Position numbers and translations under genes: made by a program | The notes under the pieces: generated by a model | The model's database searches: none | The model's input: the letters and a program-made list of their open reading frames with translations, nothing else | Told to the model about the DNA's origin: nothing | Shown here: piece by piece, positions 58,755 to 64,000 of the stretch | Layout: every line of letters begins with the position of its first letter | How positions within the stretch are numbered: position 1 is the stretch's first letter | Origin: Panaeolus papilionaceus | Lineage: Eukaryota; Basidiomycota; Agaricomycetes; Agaricales | Direction: 5' to 3' | Length of the DNA stretch: 64,000 nt | NCBI GenBank assembly: GCA_015501605.1 | Contig: JADNRZ010000014.1 | Span: 744,001 to 808,000, forward strand

Positions 58755-59214
58755 ATGTCATTTTCGGATCCAGAATTCGCTGCTAAATACGAGAAGTACA
58801 TGGAGAAGCAGACTCGAGTCTCTGATTGGGTCTCGCAAACAAGTTCAAGTTGCTACTCTTCGACTACCGGCAGTAGTAGCACGAAGAAATCCCGTCGTCC
58901 GTCCAGAGCGTCTGAGGCTAGCTCCTCCCATAGGACAGGAATTAAACACTCTAGCAAGCCCAAGGCCAATCACACCCTATACGTTTCACCAACCTCGACG
59001 GTCAACCCACTCCCAGCGATAGTTGGATTGGTCTCGTCATCGCTTTTCGTCATGACATTCCTTCCATCGATCCTTACTCTGCTCTCATTCGCATTGTTAA
59101 TCACAGGTGCAACAGTGATGGACCAAAGGGTATGTGTGAGTTTACAGCTTTAGCTGGTCCTCATCTGATCTCGTGAAATAGGAGAAGGAGAAGAAAGAAA
59201 AGCCAGAATGTTGA
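58755..59214 (+). CDS. Small Ser-rich protein with two predicted membrane segments
   Basis: Two exons (58755-59129 and 59182-59214) give 135 aa. The first about 70 residues are hydrophilic and Ser/Lys-rich (SCYSSTTGSSSTKKSRRPSR). Residues 84-122 are hydrophobic with two closely spaced helices (LPAIVGLVSSSLFVMTFLPS and LLSFALLITGATV). The second exon adds a charged tail, EKEKKEKPEC. This looks like a hairpin membrane protein with both ends on the same side. No family was recognised. The intron has clean GTATGT/AATAG ends. Confidence 0.5.
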
Positions 59215-59919
59215 CAACACATTTGAAAATTATGAAGGGCGCCTGGCAGTGCCAGGCCTCAAAGCGTTTCCATTATTCGACTGCGGGCAGTACATTGTGA
59301 TTTCCCGTCACATCCAATCCACGAGCACTTACGAAAACATTTTATCTACACGAATGAAGATTCGACACCAGCAGCAGGATTCTGAAATTGTACTTCTACT
59401 AGCATTGCCATGTATTTAACTATATTTATTTATCGTACGATGCGGCCTCAATGTACAATATACAAGAATTTATAAGCGCATTGGAGCTATAAGCAAGAAA
59501 ACTGTAAACTATGCGCCGTAGACAATGTTTAAGCCAGAAGAGCTGTAACAATGCAATTTCGAAAAACAGGGGCAATAATGTCCAAATAAGGTAGTTCGCC
59601 AAATGATGGCAGAGGCCTCGTGGGCCGTGGCGCTCGCCTTGAGCGAGGCTCGAGCCACTCGAGATGATGTCAACGGAGTTAACCTTCGGTGGGTGAAAAG
59701 GTGACAAAGGCTCTTTGACGGCGCAGAGCCCAAAGGCTCGCAGACAAAGCGTCAAAGAAGTGAAAACGCGAAATGTTAAAGAAATGCGGGCACGAGGCCC
59801 ATTTCTCATAATATGTGGCTATATAATAATCGAGGGACAAAGAAGATGCAGAGTTACTTTCAAAGCACATATTTTTTAATTCTGGGCGCATTCAACGCTC
59901 AACACACACTCTCTTCGAC
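59215..59919. other. Intergenic region upstream of the intronless orphan
   Basis: No supported gene. A TATA-like CTATATAATA near 59819 lies 100 nt upstream of the next ATG. Confidence 0.5.
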
Positions 59920-60867
59920 ATGCAAACTCGTAGTCAGACAAGACAGAGTTTCCAAAGGAGTCTTCGTACCCGCAACCAAACTAGACAACACCAATGCCCA
60001 CCGATTCAAGTCCTTACTACACATCGTATCACACGCAGTCAAACCAGGACACCACAGAAATCGCCTGTCATCTGCCCAAAAAAATACGAAGAAAACGGGG
60101 TCTACATCCATAGAGAATTGTCTGCAACAGGTTGTGGATTACACGTCCGTTGGGAATATCCGGTGGAGGAACCTCCAGATGTCATTTTACGGGCACGCAA
60201 CCCTTCGTACAGCTCACTGTTTGAAGGGTCTCTCTCTTCTATCTCTTCAGACGAAAGCTCTTCTGGCTCTGGGTCTTTCTCGTCGATTCATTCCGAACCT
60301 CCTTATTCCGATTTTACCTTCCCGCAAACGCCTACTTCAGAGTTCAATCACAAACGACGCCCCTTGTTTGCACCCTCAGTAACCAGGTCCCATAAAGCTC
60401 ATCGGGCACCAAGACCCCTACAGCGTGCCTCGGCTCACCAGTGGGACTCAAAGCAGAGTGCTGAATCAAACAGAGATGGCTTCGTATCCAACCCATCGAA
60501 CCCAACGAGCATCTTCACCCAGCAGCTAGCAAAAATGGTGAACCAGCGAAGGGTACTGGGACACGTCGAGATGGAGTTCGAGGCAGACTTTGGGAACGAC
60601 GCGGCGTCCATCGCTGGCACAGAAATGGATCTTCAATCGCTGTGTGATGACAGTGATCGACCTATGCGCAGCTCGAATGGATCTGAGGCAGGATTGCCTG
60701 CCCGTTTAGGCCCGTGTGGTACGGAGCTAATTGAGGAGGCTCCCCCAAGTGACCGGACGATGGACTATCCATCGACGTGGGCAAGCAGGCGAAGTACACA
60801 CCTCACCATTTTTCCAACAGAGCAAGATTTTGGAACAGATAAGATAAGGATAGAGTCCGATAGATAG
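59920..60867 (+). CDS. Intronless 315-aa orphan, Arg/Ser-rich and mostly disordered
   Basis: An uninterrupted frame starting MQTRSQTRQSFQRSLRTRNQ. The N-terminus is rich in repeated S/T-R-S/N-Q-T-R motifs. A short folded-looking stretch follows (NGVYIHRELSATGCGLHVRWEYPVEEPPDVILRARN). Then come a serine run (SLSSISSDESSSGSGSFSS) and an acidic C-terminal third. No domain was recognised and the gene stands alone among spliced neighbours. The length of the frame, an upstream TATA-like element and a regular composition make it more likely real than not. Confidence 0.5.
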   Translation: MQTRSQTRQSFQRSLRTRNQTRQHQCPPIQVLTTHRITRSQTRTPQKSPVICPKKYEENGVYIHRELSATGCGLHVRWEYPVEEPPDVILRARNPSYSSLFEGSLSSISSDESSSGSGSFSSIHSEPPYSDFTFPQTPTSEFNHKRRPLFAPSVTRSHKAHRAPRPLQRASAHQWDSKQSAESNRDGFVSNPSNPTSIFTQQLAKMVNQRRVLGHVEMEFEADFGNDAASIAGTEMDLQSLCDDSDRPMRSSNGSEAGLPARLGPCGTELIEEAPPSDRTMDYPSTWASRRSTHLTIFPTEQDFGTDKIRIESDR

Positions 60868-61667
60868 TCTTCGATTCTCATGCTCACTTGCTCACGATCT
60901 CACGACCATTCACGAAATCCACGATGACCCTACTACATTATATACACTAGTATGTTGAATTACTCGTGTTTTTAACGTTTCCTTTTACACATATTCTGCT
61001 TATTTCTTCTTATGATATTTTAATATGCATCATAACTTTGTGCTCTATGTTCGACTCTGTCGCTCATCCTAGAGTCTTTCGATTCGATCGCCAGGGCTGA
61101 CAACTTGAAGCCGCTCAATTGGAGCAACCAAACTTCGAAGTCAATGCAATTGTTTTCAAATACAAGCTTGTATACAGTTTCAACATCTCCGGTACATGGT
61201 AAACTGCGAAAGCACTGCGCCAAGGACCGCTGGCTTGTCTGCATGTTGAATTCAAAAATAACTTAATTGACGCGAATGCTTCGGCAGAATACGCAGCTCG
61301 TGCACTTCCCTCACGAGTCCCTCAGCTACTATAGACCGCTCAAAAAATTCCATGGAAAGTGCTTACGACTAAGTGCGGCAGAATCTCGCGCGGCATTTTT
61401 TGCTCTCTTCGCCCTCTTTGAATTGAGAAAGGCGATTACTCTTTCCCGGTTAATATTGGCAAGATGAATTATCCCTTACCCCCTCTGCATCCACAAGTTG
61501 CTGTGGGATGTGAACCGGTGCGATGTACGTTTTTCTGGATAAGGGTCTATTGGTTTATTGTGACCTTTGCAAATTGTATAAAATGGCCCGTTGAAACAAA
61601 TGGACAAGGATCAACCAGCTACCATCCTTTCTTCTATCTATTGTCACTCACTCATATTTTATAAACA
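60868..61667. other. Intergenic region upstream of the AKR9-like gene
   Basis: No supported gene. Its last 100 bases, including TTGTATAAAATGG near 61573, are the likely promoter of the reductase. Confidence 0.5.
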
Positions 61668-63236
61668 ATGACGGAGAACACTGGACTCTACAGCTTCCCA
61701 CCACCGCCCAAAACCAGTTTGGGACGCTATCGTGTCCTATCTGCTAAAGCTGGCGTCCGCGTTTCCCCTCTTCAGCTCGGGGCCATGAGCATTGGGGACA
61801 AGTGGGCCAGTCTCGGAATGGGTAGCATGGACAAGGAATCCAGCTTCAAGCTCCTCGACGCATTCTACGACTACGGCGGCAATTTTATTGACACGGCTAA
61901 CAACTAGTAAGTTGACCGCCTTAATTTCGAGCTCACAACTAATAATCGTTACAGTCAAGAGGAGTCCTCAGAACAGTTCATCGGAGAATGGGCCGAGAAA
62001 AAGGGCATCCTTGATCAACTCTTCATCGCAACCAAGGTATGGTGCTGGAGTCAACCCCTCATCCCAAGCGCCCAAAGCTAATGCCGTCGTGTAGTATAGC
62101 TCTCCACAGAAGTTGAGAGATGACGGGGTTGAACAGAAGATCATGTATGTCGGAAATAGTGCAAAGACCCTTTTCCTCAGCGTCGAGGCCTCCTTAAAGA
62201 ACCTTCGAACGAGTTACATTGATTTAATGTATATTCACTACTGGGACTTTAACACCAGTGTTGAGGAAGTCATGGGCGCTTTGCATGCACTGGTTTTGCA
62301 GCGCAAGGTTATATACCTAGTATGCATTATTTAAGTGATTCAAATTACACAATTAAGCCTCTTTCTTCCTCCAGGGAATCTCCGACGCCCCAGCATGGGT
62401 CGTTTCCAAGGCCAATCAATATGCCCGAGACCACGGGTTGACTCCCTTTGCGGTTTATCAAGGGCAATGGAACATCATGGATAGGTCGTTCGAACGCGAC
62501 ATCATACCTACGCTGAGGAACACGCTTTGACCCCATTCGTGATCTACCATTCGAACGGGATATCATCCCTATGGCGCGTTCGGAGGGTAAGAACGCTCCA
62601 TTTTCGAGTTTTGGTTCATCCAACCTCCTGGGTTTGTAGGCTTAGCACTAGCGCCTTGGAACGTTTTGGCTGCAGGGAAGATCCGCACGGACAAGGAGGA
62701 AGAAAAACGTCGGATGACGGGAGAAAACGGCCGGACTATTTGCTCTGCTGAATGGAAGAGAAACGAGAAAGAGAGGGAGGTGTGTAAAGCGCTTGAGAAG
62801 GTTGCAGAGGAGGTTGGCGCAAAAAGTATCACAGCAGGTGAGTGAAGCGTCGAGTTCCCGAAATCAAGCTCTGGAGCAGATAGGATCTCATTTTGCGCAG
62901 TCGCTATTGCCTACCTCATGCAGAAGGCACCGTTTGTCTTCCCTCTGGTCGGAGGACGCAAGGTTGAGCACCTGTTAGACAACGTCAACGCTCTTGAGAT
63001 CACGTTAAGCAAGGATCACATCAAGTACCTTGAAAGTATCGTTCCATTCGACCCAGGATTCCCGACCACTATGATTGTACGTCACAGTTTTTACATTGTT
63101 TATTGCACAGGCACGTCGTTGACCAAATATCCATTTCTAGGGAGATGGCACTGAGACCAGTCAATTCGTCAAATACGCCGCATGCATTGACGAAAAACCC
63201 CGTCTTGAACCGGTTGCACCTCACCGGGATAGCTAG
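61668..63236 (+). pseudogene. AKR9-type aldo-keto reductase (aryl-alcohol dehydrogenase-like), disrupted
   Basis: Exons 61668-61906, 61955-62036, 62095-62319 and from 62375 encode a typical start. The catalytic residues are Asp74 and Tyr80 (NFIDTANNY), Lys107 (ATKYSS) and His155 (YIHYWD). After YQGQWNIMDRSFERDIIP the frame runs to TLRNTL and a TGA at 62528-62530. A second, diverged copy of the same coding stretch begins at 62521 (HALTPFVIYH, then ERDIIP-like sequence, then MARSEG) and leads into normal downstream exons: [48 protein letters not shown] and [15 protein letters not shown], ending at 63236. The two halves are therefore out of register because of an internal partial duplication. 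Intact members reduce aromatic aldehydes with NADPH in lignin-related metabolism. As read, only a 233-aa truncated product is possible. Confidence 0.8.
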
Positions 63237-63582
63237 GGCCGTGTCCAAGTGGATTAGAAATGTACATGTATTATTTGTCTGAATGCGATAAGTACAATTT
63301 GTTGTATTATCTGTCCAGATAGCCCCCTAGAAACCCTTTAATATAAGTCGTGGCGGTCATATTTTCAAAAGTTGGAATAAAGAAAAGTGTCTGTCATGAA
63401 TAGCGGAGTGCGATGTGGTGTGGTGGATTCGGTGATGATGAGTTGGCATGCTGAGGACGACAATGGGGGTACGCATGAGTATGATCAAAGAAAAACAGGC
63501 TAAGGTTTTACAAACGCCACGTTAATCACATCTACCTTTGATACATAAAACGTGAAAGACGCACCCGTCATCGATCATCACA
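63237..63582. other. Convergent intergenic region
   Basis: It holds the 3' flanks of the reductase and of the bestrophin paralogue; nothing else was recognised. Confidence 0.5.
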
Positions 63583-64000
63583 TCACCCTTTCAGCTTCCC
63601 CACCGTATGTCTTCTTCTCGGTTTCCTTGTCGCATAATCGACCTTCTTCCAAGACTTGACCATGGTGTTTCGCACATGGTGTAAGTCACTGTCTTGCATC
63701 TGACTTAACTCGAGGGCAGTTTTGTCAAGGCATGGTGCAAAAGGTTTGTTCCTTGATTTCCATGTGTTAGTCAATGACCTTATGGATGAGGATTTGTATG
63801 ATGTGGTCAACTTACCACTCATTGAGGAAATAGCGATCAGTGAGGGGACTCTTATACTGCGCGCACATAATAATCAGGATATTACGAGGGATAAGTGAGG
63901 AGGGGGCACTTACAGTTGTGATAGCATGCAGGTCTCGGTGAAGGCGGAAGCAGAAATCGTCGAGATCTGAAAGCGCAATGATGAGCAAGCACGCATACAT
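63583..64000 (-). CDS. Bestrophin-family anion channel, 3' end only (continues past the right edge)
   Basis: Three terminal exons are visible (63966-63914, 63856-63816, 63751-63583). They encode DLDDFCFRLHRDLHAITT, YKSPLTDRYFLNEWNKPFAP and TALELSQMQDSDLHHVRNTMVKSWKKVDYATRK with a basic tail. They align with DLDYFCLAIQRELHLITA, the NLNQPFAP segment and TLVQGWKDVDILTRK of the gene at 29.1-31.2 kb. The 53-nt exon is identical in length and phase in both genes. One intron (between 63816 and 63751) is absent from the other copy. The membrane part lies outside the window. Confidence 0.75.

Noticed and set aside
58469..58786. 105-codon plus-strand frame before the small membrane protein
   Set aside because: It overlaps the start of the better-supported gene and has no recognisable feature.
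1..64000. CRISPR array, operon-like bacterial genes or viral replication genes
   Set aside because: No regularly spaced repeats and no bacterial or viral gene features; all supported genes are fungal in structure.

Overview
The window looks like chromosomal DNA from a mushroom-forming basidiomycete (Agaricomycetes, probably Agaricales). Nearly every gene is cut by several short introns of about 45-90 nt. The recognisable genes are typical of that group: a CYP63-like P450, a mushroom-type L-amino-acid oxidase, an aryl-alcohol-dehydrogenase-like aldo-keto reductase, several F-box/leucine-rich proteins and a Tnp2 (CACTA-type) transposase. No bacterial, viral or CRISPR signal was seen. Gene models were spliced by hand from reading frame, GT/AG signals and, where possible, comparison between paralogues inside the window.

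Region 1 (1-17 kb) is accessory. Two near-identical 157-aa beta-trefoil-like proteins (1.03-1.69 and 16.16-16.83 kb) flank an 11-kb block of transposon-type genes. That block holds an intact 573-aa disordered/basic protein (3.8-5.7, minus), a Pro/Ala-rich protein with a G-tract frameshift (6.3-7.1, plus), an Agaricomycete-type transposon companion protein with an internal stop (7.4-9.8, minus), and a Tnp2 transposase with two in-frame stops (11.4-15.1, plus). An array of 11-bp repeats in both orientations sits between the last two genes. I read the block as one large, recently inactivated element with cargo genes, but I could not find its terminal repeats.

Region 2 (17-28 kb) has a stray fragment of a fimbrin exon, an F-box/LRR-like gene, a wrecked Baeyer-Villiger-type flavin monooxygenase, an intact L-amino-acid oxidase and the full nine-exon fimbrin gene.

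Region 3 (28-41 kb) runs bestrophin, aldo-keto reductase, F-box gene A, secreted calcineurin-type phosphoesterase A and F-box gene B. A gene-poor 3.2-kb stretch follows. Region 4 (43-58 kb) has a small FHA-domain protein, mitochondrial ribosomal protein mL44, a third kind of F-box protein, a glutamine-synthetase-family enzyme, a Ser/Pro-rich disordered protein, the CYP63-like P450, phosphoesterase B (same exon layout as A) and an intron-containing tRNA-Glu. Region 5 (58-64 kb) has two orphan genes, a broken AKR9-type reductase and the 3' end of a second bestrophin running off the right edge.

Duplication is the main theme: beta-trefoil, F-box, phosphoesterase and bestrophin genes each occur twice. 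The bestrophin and phosphoesterase copies lie in inverted order and inverted orientation, which suggests an old inverted segmental duplication.
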